Source: Streptomyces sp. NRRL WC-3742 (GTDB taxonomy: Bacteria > Actinomycetota > Actinomycetes > Streptomycetales > Streptomycetaceae). Taken from it: 64,000 nt of DNA. The notes below the pieces were generated by a model that saw only the letters and a list, made by a program, of their open reading frames with translations, was not told where the DNA came from and did not search any database. This document shows, piece after piece, positions 44,115-51,885 of this stretch (position 1 is its first letter; the number at the start of each line of letters is the position of its first letter). Both the position numbers and the translations under genes were made by a program. The stretch spans positions 1 through 64,000 of the forward strand of contig NZ_JOCF01000018.1 of the NCBI RefSeq assembly GCF_000720635.1, read 5' to 3'.

Positions 44115-45124
44115 GTGACGCTCGCGCCGCCCGAGCAGCCGGGGCGGCCCTTCCCCGTCGCCGACGCATGGGCCCCGGCCTTCGATGCCGTTCCACGCGC
44201 CCTCTTCCTTCCGGACCTGGTCTGGGCGCACGACATGACCACCGGGACCAGCCGGGCCGTCGACCGGACCGAGGACGAGCGGGGCTGGCTCACTGCGGCC
44301 GCTGCGGACATTCCGATCGTCACCCAATGGGACGACGGCGAGCGCCAGGGCACCGAGCCCGGCTCGGTACCGACCAGTTCGGCCTCGATGCCCTCGCTGG
44401 TCGCCTCGATGCTGGACGACCTGCGGGCCGAGCCGGGAATGCGGGTACTGGAGCTGGGCACCGGCACCGGCACCGGGTGGAACGCCGCGCTACTCGGCCA
44501 CCGGCTCGGCGACGCGAACGTGACCACGGTCGAGATCGACCCGCGGATCTCCGCCCGGGCCCGGGCCGCCCTGCACGCGGCCGGTCACCGGCCGACCGTC
44601 GTGTGCGCGGACGGCGCGCTCGGCTGGAAGGCCGGCGCGCCGTACGACCGGATCACCGCCACCTTCGGGCTGCGCGCCGTTCGGCACCCACTACTCCAAC
44701 GCCGACGCCGTGGTCCGCCTCACCGTCCGCGGCGACGGCACCGCCACCGGCCCGTTCCTCCAGCCGGTGGAGTTCATGAAGATGCGCGCCCAACGCCTGC
44801 GGTGGCCGCAGAACCCCGCCGCCGGCGGCACCGTCGCCGGGCACACCACCACCGCCGTCCTGCCGCCCCATGGCAGGTTCGACCCGTTCCCGTTCCCGTT
44901 CGCGGCCGGCCTGCGCCTGCGCGACGTCACCCACGCCGTCCAGCCGCGGACGGCGCCCGCACCCTGTGGCTCTACTCCCTCACCACCCCCGCCTGTGGGA
45001 CGACTTCGAGCGGACCCTCACCTGGTGGCACGGGACGGGCGAACCCGGGATCGAGCGCCTCGGGCTGACCGTCACGCCGGACGGCTGGCACGCCTGGCTC
45101 GACGACCCGGCCCGGGCGATCTGA
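44115..45124 (+). pseudogene. Decayed protein-L-isoaspartate O-methyltransferase-like gene
   Basis: From GTG 44115 the frame encodes a PCMT-like start (FLPDLVWAHDMTTGTSRAVD, TSSASMPSLVASMLDDL, MRVLELGTGTGTGWNAALLG) to about 44685. The region for the next strand is missing; the +1 frame resumes with GTHYSNADAVVRLTVRGDGT and VEFMKMRAQRLRWPQN until about 44940, and a third frame gives LTWWHGTGEPGIERLGLTVT and PDGWHAWLDDP to the stop at 45124. At least three lesions: one deletion and two shifts. Same strand throughout, so it was one gene. Confidence 0.85.
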
Positions 45125-45132
45125 TGGCCTCG

Positions 45133-45165
45133 GCGCGGGAAGTCGGCCGGGCCGACTTCCCGCGC
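45133..45165. repeat. 15-bp-arm hairpin, GGGAAGTCGG type (right)
   Basis: GCGCGGGAAGTCGGC (45133-45147), loop CGG, GCCGACTTCCCGCGC (45151-45165). Lies between the decayed methyltransferase and the convergent GNAT gene. Same core as the hairpin at 43955. Confidence 0.85.
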
Positions 45166-45171
45166 ACACGG

Positions 45172-45942
45172 TCACGCATCGCGCAGGGAGGCCCACCAGG
45201 TGGAGGGGGAGGCGAGTTCGTAGCCCAGGGACTCGTAGAGGGGGCGGCCCAGCTTGGAGGCGGTGAGGGTGGCGGGGTGGTCCGCCATGTGGGCGAGGGC
45301 GCCGAGCATGACGGCGCGGCCCGCGCCGCGGGAGCGGAAGGCGGAGGAGGTGCCGACCCAGTAGTGGCTGCCGATGCCGTCGGCGACGACGCTGATGCAG
45401 GCGCCTGCCGGGGCGCCGTCGATCGAGGCGAGGAAGACGTCGACGCCGGGCTGTTCGACGAGCGCCCGCGGGAAGAGCTCGCCGCCGCGGTGGGGCTGGA
45501 AGCCGTCCAGGTCGAAGCTGTCGATCACGACCCGTTCGGCGGCCTCGAGGTCCTCGGGCTTCCGGGCGCGGACGACGTCCAGGGCGGGGGCGGCGACGGG
45601 CGCGGGGAGGCGCAGCATGATCGGCATCTGCCAGTTGCGCATCGGCAGGTGGTTGAGGTCGGTGGAGCTGTACGGGTCCTCGGCGGTGACCGGGCCGGCC
45701 GCGCGGCGGACCAGGTCGGTCAGCTCGGCGAGTTCGTCGGGGGTCAGGTCGGGTTCCTGGACGAGGATGCGGGTGCCGGCGCGCTCATCGCCCTCGACCG
45801 CGAGGAATCCTCGGCGCCGGATGACCTGGTGTCCCCGGCTGAGGCCCGTGGCGGCCCAGAAGGCGGCGGAGTTGCGGGCCTGGCGCGTGGGGGCGTCGGC
45901 GAGGGTCACGGCCTGGTCGGGGGCGGTGGATCTTGTTGTCAT
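45172..45942 (-). CDS. GNAT family N-acetyltransferase
   Basis: 256 aa. The N-terminal half is a degenerate GNAT-like region (TRQARNSAAFWAATGLSRGH); the C-terminal half is a normal GNAT domain with VFLASIDGAPAGACISVVAD, VGTSSAFRSRGAGRAVMLGA (acetyl-CoA loop) and LTASKLGRPLYESLGYE. ATG 45942. Substrate unknown. Confidence 0.82.
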   Translation of the reverse strand: MTTRSTAPDQAVTLADAPTRQARNSAAFWAATGLSRGHQVIRRRGFLAVEGDERAGTRILVQEPDLTPDELAELTDLVRRAAGPVTAEDPYSSTDLNHLPMRNWQMPIMLRLPAPVAAPALDVVRARKPEDLEAAERVVIDSFDLDGFQPHRGGELFPRALVEQPGVDVFLASIDGAPAGACISVVADGIGSHYWVGTSSAFRSRGAGRAVMLGALAHMADHPATLTASKLGRPLYESLGYELASPSTWWASLRDA

Positions 45943-45962
45943 TGTGCCTACGGTAGTGGGAG

Positions 45963-45986
45963 ATTGGCCCGGTTTCACGGGCCAAT
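45963..45986. terminator. Short hairpin upstream of the GNAT gene
   Basis: ATTGGCCCG (45963-45971), loop GTTTCA, CGGGCCAAT (45978-45986), followed by TTTCCC on the plus strand. It lies 5' of the GNAT gene and 3' of the decayed gene at 46019, and could terminate transcription of the latter. Confidence 0.5.
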
Positions 45987-46018
45987 TTCCCATGAGGTGA
46001 CTGGGCCACCGCCCGGCT

Positions 46019-46455
46019 TCAGCCGTAGTAGTCGGTGATGTAGTAGATGATGTCGTTCCGGTAGTGGTTGCCCTGGATGTCGTAGAAGTTGCCGCCTCGG
46101 ATGGTGAGGCCGACGCCGTCGGGATCGGAGTCGACGCGCGGGGCGGACGGGCTGATGACGTTGTTGCCGCGGGGCACGCCCTGGGGGGCGGTGGACTCGG
46201 CGGCGTAGGTCAGGCGGTTGTCGGGCGGACGGCCGAGCCGGAGCCGCCGATGTTCTGCGTGCGGAACGGGATGGCCGAACTCCAGCGCCAGCGATGGTGG
46301 TTGGGCTCGCCGGGGTCGGCGAGGGTCTGGCCCCGGATGTCGCCGTTCTGTCCGGTGTGCCAGGTCCAGAGCCGGCCGCGGAACGAGGTGAACGTGGGTG
46401 CGGCGTAGGTGACGCCGCCGATGCGGTGGAACGGGCGACCGTTCCGATCACGCAT
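46019..46455 (-). pseudogene. Frameshifted gene of unknown function
   Basis: From ATG 46455 the frame encodes MRDRNGRPFHRIGGVTYAAP, WTWHTGQNGDIRGQTLADPG and ends at 46210 (VRPTTA). The next frame continues sensibly: DNRLTYAAESTAPQGVPRGN, DGVGLTIRGGNFYDIQGNHY, RNDIIYYITDYYG to the stop at 46019. A single-base shift around 46214-46230 joins them into a protein of about 144 aa. Tyr/Asn/Asp-rich composition differs from neighbours. I do not recognise the family. Confidence 0.6.
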
Positions 46456-46496
46456 TCCGGTCGACAGGGCGTGGCCGGGTGGCGGAGAGTCGGATC

Positions 46497-47441
46497 ATGG
46501 CTGATCCGTCCTCCCCGTCGTCCCCGGCCGCCCCGTCGTTCCCGGCCTCCTACCGCTCGCGGGCGGCGACCGTCGCCGACGCCCGCGCGATCCACGACCT
46601 GGTGGCCGCCTGCGAGCGTGCGGCCCTGGGGCGTCCCGAGACCGAGCCCGACCGCATCGCCGCCGACCTCGCCCTACCCGGGCTGGACCCGGCCGTCGAC
46701 ACGCTGCTGGTGTACGACGCGGCCGAGCGCCTCGCGGGGCGGGCCTGGGTGCACGGCGGGCGGCGCAGCGAGGTGGACGTGCACCCGGGCCACCGGGGGA
46801 AGGGGCTGGGCGCTGCCCTCCTCGACTGGGCGGAGGCGCGGGCGCGCCGGGCGGGCGGCGAGCGGCTCAGCCAGACGGTGTCGGACGGCGACCGGGCGGC
46901 GGTGGAACTGCTGCGCTCGCGCGGGTACGAGCCGTTCGTCGCCCAGTGGCTGCTGGAGATCGCGATGCCCGAGGAGCCGGTGGTGCCGGGCCCGCCGCCC
47001 GGGATCACCCTGCGCAGCTTCCGGCCCGGCGACGAGCGGGCCGCGTACCGGCTCACCGAGGACGCGTTCGGCGAGTGGCAGAAGCGGCGCAAGCCGTACG
47101 AGGAGTGGGCCCGGCACACGGTCGAACTCGACACGTTCGCCCCGGAGTTCTCCCCGGTGGCGTTCGCCGGGGACGAGATGGTCGGCGCGGTGCTGTCCCT
47201 GGACGTTCCGGGCACCGACGAGGGCTACGTCGAGCGGGTCGCGGTCCGCAGGGACCACCGCAACCGCGGCATCGCCCGCATGCTCCTCCAGGAGTCCTTC
47301 CGCGCCTTCTACCGCCGGGGCCACCGCACCTGCACCCTGTGGACGCACTCGGAGACCGGCGCGCTCTCCCTCTACCAGCGGGTGGGCATGACGGTCCGCC
47401 GCACCTCGGCGGTCTACGGCAAGGCGCTGGGCGCCGGGTGA
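46497..47441 (+). CDS. Tandem-GNAT acetyltransferase (two GNAT domains)
   Basis: 314 aa with two GNAT domains, the arrangement of MshD-type proteins. First: VDVHPGHRGKGLGAALLDWA and ELLRSRGYEPF; second: VERVAVRRDHRNRGIARMLL and YQRVGMTVRRTSAVYGK. GGAGAG lies seven bases before ATG 46497; a GTG at 46479 is in frame but less likely. Sequence is closer to generic two-domain GNATs than to mycothiol synthase, so the mycothiol role is not claimed. Confidence 0.85.
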   Translation: MADPSSPSSPAAPSFPASYRSRAATVADARAIHDLVAACERAALGRPETEPDRIAADLALPGLDPAVDTLLVYDAAERLAGRAWVHGGRRSEVDVHPGHRGKGLGAALLDWAEARARRAGGERLSQTVSDGDRAAVELLRSRGYEPFVAQWLLEIAMPEEPVVPGPPPGITLRSFRPGDERAAYRLTEDAFGEWQKRRKPYEEWARHTVELDTFAPEFSPVAFAGDEMVGAVLSLDVPGTDEGYVERVAVRRDHRNRGIARMLLQESFRAFYRRGHRTCTLWTHSETGALSLYQRVGMTVRRTSAVYGKALGAG

Positions 47442-47488
47442 GCACCGGCCGCCGTCCCGTCGTCGGAGCCCCGCGCCGAACGTCACAC

Positions 47489-47523
47489 CTCACGCCTCAC
47501 ATCTCACGCCTCACGCCTCACGC
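47489..47523. repeat. 7-bp tandem repeat x5 across the cutA stop
   Basis: CTCACGC, CTCACAT, CTCACGC, CTCACGC, CTCACGC. On the coding strand the unit is GCGTGAG; the cutA TGA (reverse of 47511-47513) is one of five TGA occurrences spaced by seven. Confidence 0.92.
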
Positions 47524-47834
47524 GTCTCGGCGGCGATCCAGGCCAGGTAGGCGGCGGAGCCGGTGGTGACCGGGAGGGCGAGGACCTCGGGGGTGTCGTA
47601 GGTGTGCAACTCGGCGATGCGGGCGGTGAGTCGGTCGGCGAGGTCGGCGCGGGTCTTGAGGTCCAGGCGCCATTCGGCGGTGTCCTGGACCTCGCCGTCC
47701 CACCAGTAGACGGAGCGGACGGGGTACACCTGCGCGCAGGCCGCGAGGCGCTCGCGCACGAGCGCGGCGGCGAGGTCGCGGGCCTTGGCCTCGTCGTCGT
47801 GGGTGGTGGTCACCACGAGGAAGTCACCGGTCAT
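47511..47834 (-). CDS. cutA: Divalent-cation tolerance protein CutA
   Basis: 107 aa, normal length. CutA1 signature: FLVVTTTHDDEAKARDLAAA, LVRERLAACAQVYPVRSVYW with the conserved ACAQ, WDGEVQDTAEWRLDLKTRAD, and YDTPEVLALPVTTGSAAYLA. Forms stable trimers; role in copper tolerance in E. coli is debated. ATG 47834. Convergent with the tandem-GNAT gene. Confidence 0.95.
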   Translation of the reverse strand: MTGDFLVVTTTHDDEAKARDLAAALVRERLAACAQVYPVRSVYWWDGEVQDTAEWRLDLKTRADLADRLTARIAELHTYDTPEVLALPVTTGSAAYLAWIAAETREA

Positions 47835-47926
47835 GTACGAACGGTACCGGCCCTGCGGGCCCGGGGAGGTGATCCGGAGTCTGGTACCGTGCCCAGCCGT
47901 TGATCATTCACAGGGGTGGGGGACCC

Positions 47927-49159
47927 ATGCGCAGGCATGCTCGAAACTTCGGCGGGGCCGCGGTCGCGGCCGTGCTCGCACTGACGGTCGCCGGTTGCGG
48001 CGGCGGTGACACCAAGGGGTCGCAGGACGCCGGCGCGTCCTCGACGGGTGCCCCGGCGGGGACGGCGCCCGCCGCGGCGAAGGCCCTCGGCTCGCCGGGC
48101 ACGGTCACCGTGTCCTGGTGCGACCTGCAGCCCGGCAGGAGCGGTGCGCCCAACTCCCAGCAGCTGACGCTCGCCTCGTACTCCGTGACGGACGGCCAGG
48201 AGGTGGCGCGCACGGTGTCGGTGCTGCCGCCGGGGGCGGACGCCCGCGTCCTGTGCGACTCCACGCCGTCCGGCCGCACCACCGTCCCGGGCGCGGTGCG
48301 GCAGGCGTTCGACAAGGACTTCACGCTGGTGGCCGGCACGCTGCCGCCGGCGCAGCAGTCGGCGCAGCAGTCCGCGGGGAGCCTGGACGGTTCGGCGGTC
48401 GCGTTCTCGCTCAAGCCGCCGGCCCTGCCGGTCGGCGCCCCGTCGGCCGACGCGTTCACGACCGCGCCCAAGGACCGTGCGCCCGCCTTCCGGAGCGGCA
48501 CGTCGACGCTCTGGTACGAGACCCGCGACCGGCACATGATGAGCCGCGACCTCGGGCAGCCGGGTGCCGCCGCCACCGACCGTGGGGCCTCGCACAGTTG
48601 GGGGTTCGTGCTCGCCGGGGAGCAGCCGTGGTCGCGGCTGCCGCTGGGGGCCGACTTCAAGGACGTGACGATCAACCCGTCCGGCACGGCCGCGGCCGTC
48701 GGGGGCAGTTCCGTCACCGGGATCTGGCTCAAGGACGCCGGCCCGTACGACGGCAACGACGAGTACGTCGAGCCCTCGCTCTTCGGCCCGCACGGCTCCG
48801 GCATCGGCAAGAAGTCACTGGCCGGGGGTGACAAGGTGCCCGAGTGCGTCCCGAAGTTCTGGATCGACGACCACAGCCTCCTCTGCGTCGGCAGGGGCAT
48901 CTCGCGGGTGGTGCTCTCGGACTCGTTCGACGCCGTGCAGCAGGTCGAGCCGCTGGTGCCCGAGAGCGACCGCGACAACACCGCGGTCGTTCCCTCCCCG
49001 GACCGGAAGTCGCTGGCCTTCGTGTCCCTCCAGGGCCGGGACGTCGCCGAGCTCTACCGCCTGGACCTCACCCCCGGCGCCACGCCCAGGAAGATCGCCG
49101 CCGTCCCGGCGCACAGCCCCAAGGTGATGAGTGAACTGCGGCTGGTCGCCTGGCAGTAG
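47927..49159 (+). CDS. Lipoprotein of unknown function, TolB-like C-terminus
   Basis: 410 aa. Lipobox LTVAGC with Cys24 after a short signal, then a Gly/Ser/Ala linker. The body has repeats of beta-propeller character (DNTAVVPSPDRKSLAFVSLQ, AELYRLDLTPGATPRKIAAV) and paired Cys (VSWCDLQPG, ARVLCDST, KVPECVPKFW, LLCVGRG) likely forming disulfides. Anchored outside the cytoplasmic membrane. ATG 47927 preceded by GGGGTGGGGG; a TTG nine codons earlier is in frame. Function not recognised. Confidence 0.8.
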   Translation: MRRHARNFGGAAVAAVLALTVAGCGGGDTKGSQDAGASSTGAPAGTAPAAAKALGSPGTVTVSWCDLQPGRSGAPNSQQLTLASYSVTDGQEVARTVSVLPPGADARVLCDSTPSGRTTVPGAVRQAFDKDFTLVAGTLPPAQQSAQQSAGSLDGSAVAFSLKPPALPVGAPSADAFTTAPKDRAPAFRSGTSTLWYETRDRHMMSRDLGQPGAAATDRGASHSWGFVLAGEQPWSRLPLGADFKDVTINPSGTAAAVGGSSVTGIWLKDAGPYDGNDEYVEPSLFGPHGSGIGKKSLAGGDKVPECVPKFWIDDHSLLCVGRGISRVVLSDSFDAVQQVEPLVPESDRDNTAVVPSPDRKSLAFVSLQGRDVAELYRLDLTPGATPRKIAAVPAHSPKVMSELRLVAWQ

Positions 49160-49189
49160 GTCAGCCGTGCGGGACGACAGGCCCAGGGC

Positions 49190-50041
49190 CTAACGGCCGA
49201 CCGCCAGGAAGGCGGCCACCCGCTCGTTGACCTCCGCCGCCGCGGCCATCGGCAGGTTGTGGTGCGCCGCACCGGGGACGACGGCGACGGTGGCCTCCGG
49301 CAGGGCGGTGCGGGCCGCGGCGGCGACGCGGTGGGAGTCGTGGGTGCGGCTGTGTTCGGCGAACAGGGCGAGCGCGGGGGCGCCGAGGCGGGCCGCGGCC
49401 GGTCGGGGGCCGGTGACGACGCGGGAGGCGGGGAAGTCGGCGTACCCGAGGGCGTACAGCTCGCGCCAGTCGGGGTCGAGGCGGTCGCCGCCGCCGGACT
49501 CCCAGTCCAGGTAGGTGCGGGCCCGGGCGGGGGTGCGGCCGGGGAGGAAGAGCGGCAGGGCGTGCAGCAGGTAGCCGGGGCGGAAGCCGGCGAAGCACTG
49601 GGTGGGGTCGAGCAGGGCGAGCCGCCGGACGCGGGCGGGCGCGTGCAGGGCGTAGGTGAGGGCGATCCAGGCGCCGTAGGAGTGGGCGCAGAAGTCGGCT
49701 TCGGGGACGCCGAGTTGATCGAGGACGGCGTCGAGCCAGCCGAGCAGCCCGGGGACGCCGGCGAGCCGGTCGCCGTCGTGGAGGCTGCGCCCGGGGTCGC
49801 CGATGAGGTCGACGGCGAGGACGCGGTGGCCGGCCCGGGCCCAGGCGCCGGCGTTGGCGAACCACATCGCGGAGGTGGCGCCGCCGCCGTGGAGGAGCAC
49901 GAGCGGGCGGCCGTCGCCGGGGCCGCAGGCGTTGATCCGGGTGGTGCCGTGGGCGGTGCGGACGTCGATCGCCTCGACCGGGAGGGGCCAGCGGGCGAGC
50001 AGGGCGTCGTAGGCGGCGAGGAAGGAGGATGGGGCCGGCAT
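49190..50041 (-). CDS. Alpha/beta hydrolase
   Basis: 283 aa. Oxyanion-hole segment PLVLLHGGGATSAMWFANAG, nucleophile elbow ADFCAHSYGAWIALTYALHA (Ser in HSYG), Asp candidate in ALALFAEHSRTHDSHR and catalytic His in VVPGAAHHNLPMAA. GGAGG lies seven bases before ATG 50041. Divergent from a MarR gene that probably controls it. Substrate unknown. Confidence 0.9.
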   Translation of the reverse strand: MPAPSSFLAAYDALLARWPLPVEAIDVRTAHGTTRINACGPGDGRPLVLLHGGGATSAMWFANAGAWARAGHRVLAVDLIGDPGRSLHDGDRLAGVPGLLGWLDAVLDQLGVPEADFCAHSYGAWIALTYALHAPARVRRLALLDPTQCFAGFRPGYLLHALPLFLPGRTPARARTYLDWESGGGDRLDPDWRELYALGYADFPASRVVTGPRPAAARLGAPALALFAEHSRTHDSHRVAAAARTALPEATVAVVPGAAHHNLPMAAAAEVNERVAAFLAVGR

Positions 50042-50114
50042 GGGTGGACCTCCACAGCGAAGCATCAGGGCATGATGGGATCACTCGCGGAACAAGTATC
50101 TCGTGAAACACGTA

Positions 50115-50129
50115 TCTCGCTCAGCGAGA
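50115..50129. promoter_or_regulatory. Palindromic MarR operator
   Basis: TCTCGCTCAGCGAGA, perfect 6-bp arms around TCA. The octamer GTATCTCG occurs twice just before (50096-50103, 50112-50119). It lies between the divergent hydrolase and MarR genes. Confidence 0.65.
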
Positions 50130-50167
50130 GAATAGTGGCACACGCATGCCCGGAGACGGAGTAGAGG

Positions 50168-50653
50168 ATGCCCGAAGCCCCACCACGGCCCGAGCCGACG
50201 GACCCGATGCGGCTGGTCCACCTGATGCGCGCACTCACCGTCGAACTCGACCTGTTCGGCGCCGAGTTCGCCTCCCGCAACGCCCTCCACCCCACCGACC
50301 TGCGCGCCCTGATCCACCTCCTGGACGCCGCCCGCGCGGGCCGGGTCGTCACCCCCGGGCGCCTCGGCGAAGCCCTGCACCTCAACTCCGCCGGCACCAC
50401 GGCCCTGGTCGACCGCCTGGAACGCCTCGCCCTCGTCCGCCGCGACCGCGACCCCGAGGACCGCCGCCGCGTACGCCTCACCGTCGAACAGCGGGCGATG
50501 GACCTCGGCCAGGGCTTCTTCGGTGGACTGATCGCCGAACTGGTCGCCGCCATGGGCGAGTTCGACGCGTCCGAGCTGGAGACGGTCCGCCGCTTCCTGG
50601 AGACGATGACCGCCGTCGTCGCCAACGCCGAGCGGGAGGCCCTCAGCCCCTGA
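50168..50653 (+). CDS. MarR-family transcriptional regulator
   Basis: 161 aa. HTH: ALHPTDLRALIHLLDAARAG, VVTPGRLGEALHLNSAGTTA, LVDRLERLALVRRDRDPEDR and RRRVRLTVEQ (wing). Probably regulates the divergent hydrolase through TCTCGCTCAGCGAGA. ATG 50168. Its last 11 bases overlap the convergent TmrB-like gene. Confidence 0.9.
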   Translation: MPEAPPRPEPTDPMRLVHLMRALTVELDLFGAEFASRNALHPTDLRALIHLLDAARAGRVVTPGRLGEALHLNSAGTTALVDRLERLALVRRDRDPEDRRRVRLTVEQRAMDLGQGFFGGLIAELVAAMGEFDASELETVRRFLETMTAVVANAEREALSP

Positions 50654-51167
50654 GGGCCTGCGCGATCCGCTGCGCCACCTCGGCGGGCGCCAGGTGCGTG
50701 GTGTCCACGACCTCGGCCTCGGCGTGCAGCCAGGTGCGCGCCGCCTCCGCGTACGGCTCCAGGTGGCGGAGCCTGAACGGGGAGTCGGGGCCGACCACGA
50801 CGTCCCCCGCGATGCGCCCGCGCAAGGTCGCCCGGTCCGCGTGGAGGACGAAGTGCCGTACGGGGATGGCGTGTTGCGCCAGGCCGTCGCTGATCTCGCG
50901 CCAGTACTCCTCGACCAGGACGGTCATGGGGACGACCAGCGTGCCGCCGGTGTAGTCCAGCACCCGGCGCGCGGTCTCGACCACGAGCGGGCGCCACGGC
51001 GGCCAGTGCTGGAAGTTGTCCGTCTCGGGCAGGCCCGGCGTGATGTCCATGAGCGTCTCGCCGACCTTCTCGGCGTCGAACACCCGTGAGTCCGGGATCA
51101 GTTGCTGCACGAGTGCGCTGGTCGTCGTCTTGCCCGCGCCATGGGTACCGTTGAGCCAGATGATCAC
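50643..51167 (-). CDS. TmrB-like P-loop ATP-binding protein
   Basis: 174 aa. Walker A IIWLNGTHGAGKTTTSALVQ at 2-21, FDAEKVGETLMD, the WRPLVVETARRVLD block and FVLHADRATLRGRI, the layout of tunicamycin-resistance TmrB and related small P-loop kinases. Such proteins bind or modify small molecules; the resistance role is not established here. ATG 51167. A TmrB-like C-terminal fragment survives at 35386. Confidence 0.85.
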   Translation of the reverse strand: MIIWLNGTHGAGKTTTSALVQQLIPDSRVFDAEKVGETLMDITPGLPETDNFQHWPPWRPLVVETARRVLDYTGGTLVVPMTVLVEEYWREISDGLAQHAIPVRHFVLHADRATLRGRIAGDVVVGPDSPFRLRHLEPYAEAARTWLHAEAEVVDTTHLAPAEVAQRIAQALRG

Positions 51168-51190
51168 CCGCCGATGCTAAGCCCTGCGTT

Positions 51191-51240
51191 TCGGACCGCG
51201 CCCCTGTCCCGCCCATCGGAACGCGCCCCCTATCCCGCCC
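51191..51240. repeat. 25-bp direct repeat across the CGNR gene stop
   Basis: 51191-51215 begins TCGGACCGCGCCCC and 51216-51240 begins TCGGAACGCGCCCC; both end TCCCGCCC. The gene's TAG (reverse of 51230-51232) is in the inner copy; in the outer copy it has become CAG. Confidence 0.8.
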
Positions 51241-51790
51241 GGCGGGCGCGGAAGGCGGCGGCCTTGACGCGGTTCTGGCAGGCCGTGGAGCAGAACTGGC
51301 GGCCGGCGTTGCGGGAGGTGTCCACGTAGACGCGGTCGCAGCGCGGGGCCGCGCAGACGCCGAGGCGGCCGGCGTAGTCGCCGCCGATGGCCATGGCCAG
51401 GCCCGTGGCGCAGCCGGCGCGCCACCCGACGGCGTACGAGTCGTCGGCGCCGTGGAAGTGGACCTGCCAGGGTTCGCCCGGCGCCCGGTCCAACTGGGGG
51501 CGGGCGCCGCTGTCCTGGAGGATCGCATTGAGGGCGTGGACGGCCTCGTCGAGGCGGTCCTCGGCGACGGCTTCGAAGATGGTGCGCAGGGCGCGGGCGG
51601 TCGCGGCCAGGTGGTCGGCGGCGTCGGCGTCGAGGTCGGCTCCGGCGTTGAGGACGGCCCGGACGGCGCCCACGCGTTCGGCGCCCTCGGGCGCGACGTA
51701 GGCGCGGCCGCGCGCCTCGCCGTCGGTGAGTCCGTTGACGAGGGCGATGGAGGCGTCGAGAAGCGCCCGCATGTGACTGTCGAACAACAC
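51230..51790 (-). CDS. CGNR zinc finger / ABATE domain protein
   Basis: 186 aa. N-terminal ABATE-like region (LLDASIALVNGLTDGEARGR) and a C-terminal CGNR zinc finger: CAAPRCDRVYVDTSRNAGRQ then FCSTACQNRVKAAAFRARRA, with the C-x4-C and C-x3-C ligands. Actinobacterial, probable transcription regulator. GTG at 51790, second codon TTG; either could start. Divergent from an MFS exporter it may regulate. Confidence 0.9.
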   Translation of the reverse strand: MLFDSHMRALLDASIALVNGLTDGEARGRAYVAPEGAERVGAVRAVLNAGADLDADAADHLAATARALRTIFEAVAEDRLDEAVHALNAILQDSGARPQLDRAPGEPWQVHFHGADDSYAVGWRAGCATGLAMAIGGDYAGRLGVCAAPRCDRVYVDTSRNAGRQFCSTACQNRVKAAAFRARRAG

Positions 51791-51820
51791 TTGACCAGTT
51801 ACCCCTCACTCGCCTACGGT
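51791..51820 (+). promoter_or_regulatory. Promoter of the MFS gene
   Basis: TTGACC (51791-51796), 18-base spacer, TACGGT (51815-51820), giving a leader of about 60 bases before the GTG at 51886. TCACTGACA/CAGTGACG half-sites at 51839-51876 could bind the CGNR protein (inference). Confidence 0.7.
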
Positions 51821-51885
51821 GCTCATCACCGCAGTCCATCACTGACATTATCCGATTCACCAGTGACGCGAGAGAGTGGCCGCCC

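Noticed and set aside
46497..47441. Tandem GNAT as mycothiol synthase MshD
   Set aside because: Domain layout fits but the conserved MshD segments are not recognisable; left as generic two-domain GNAT.
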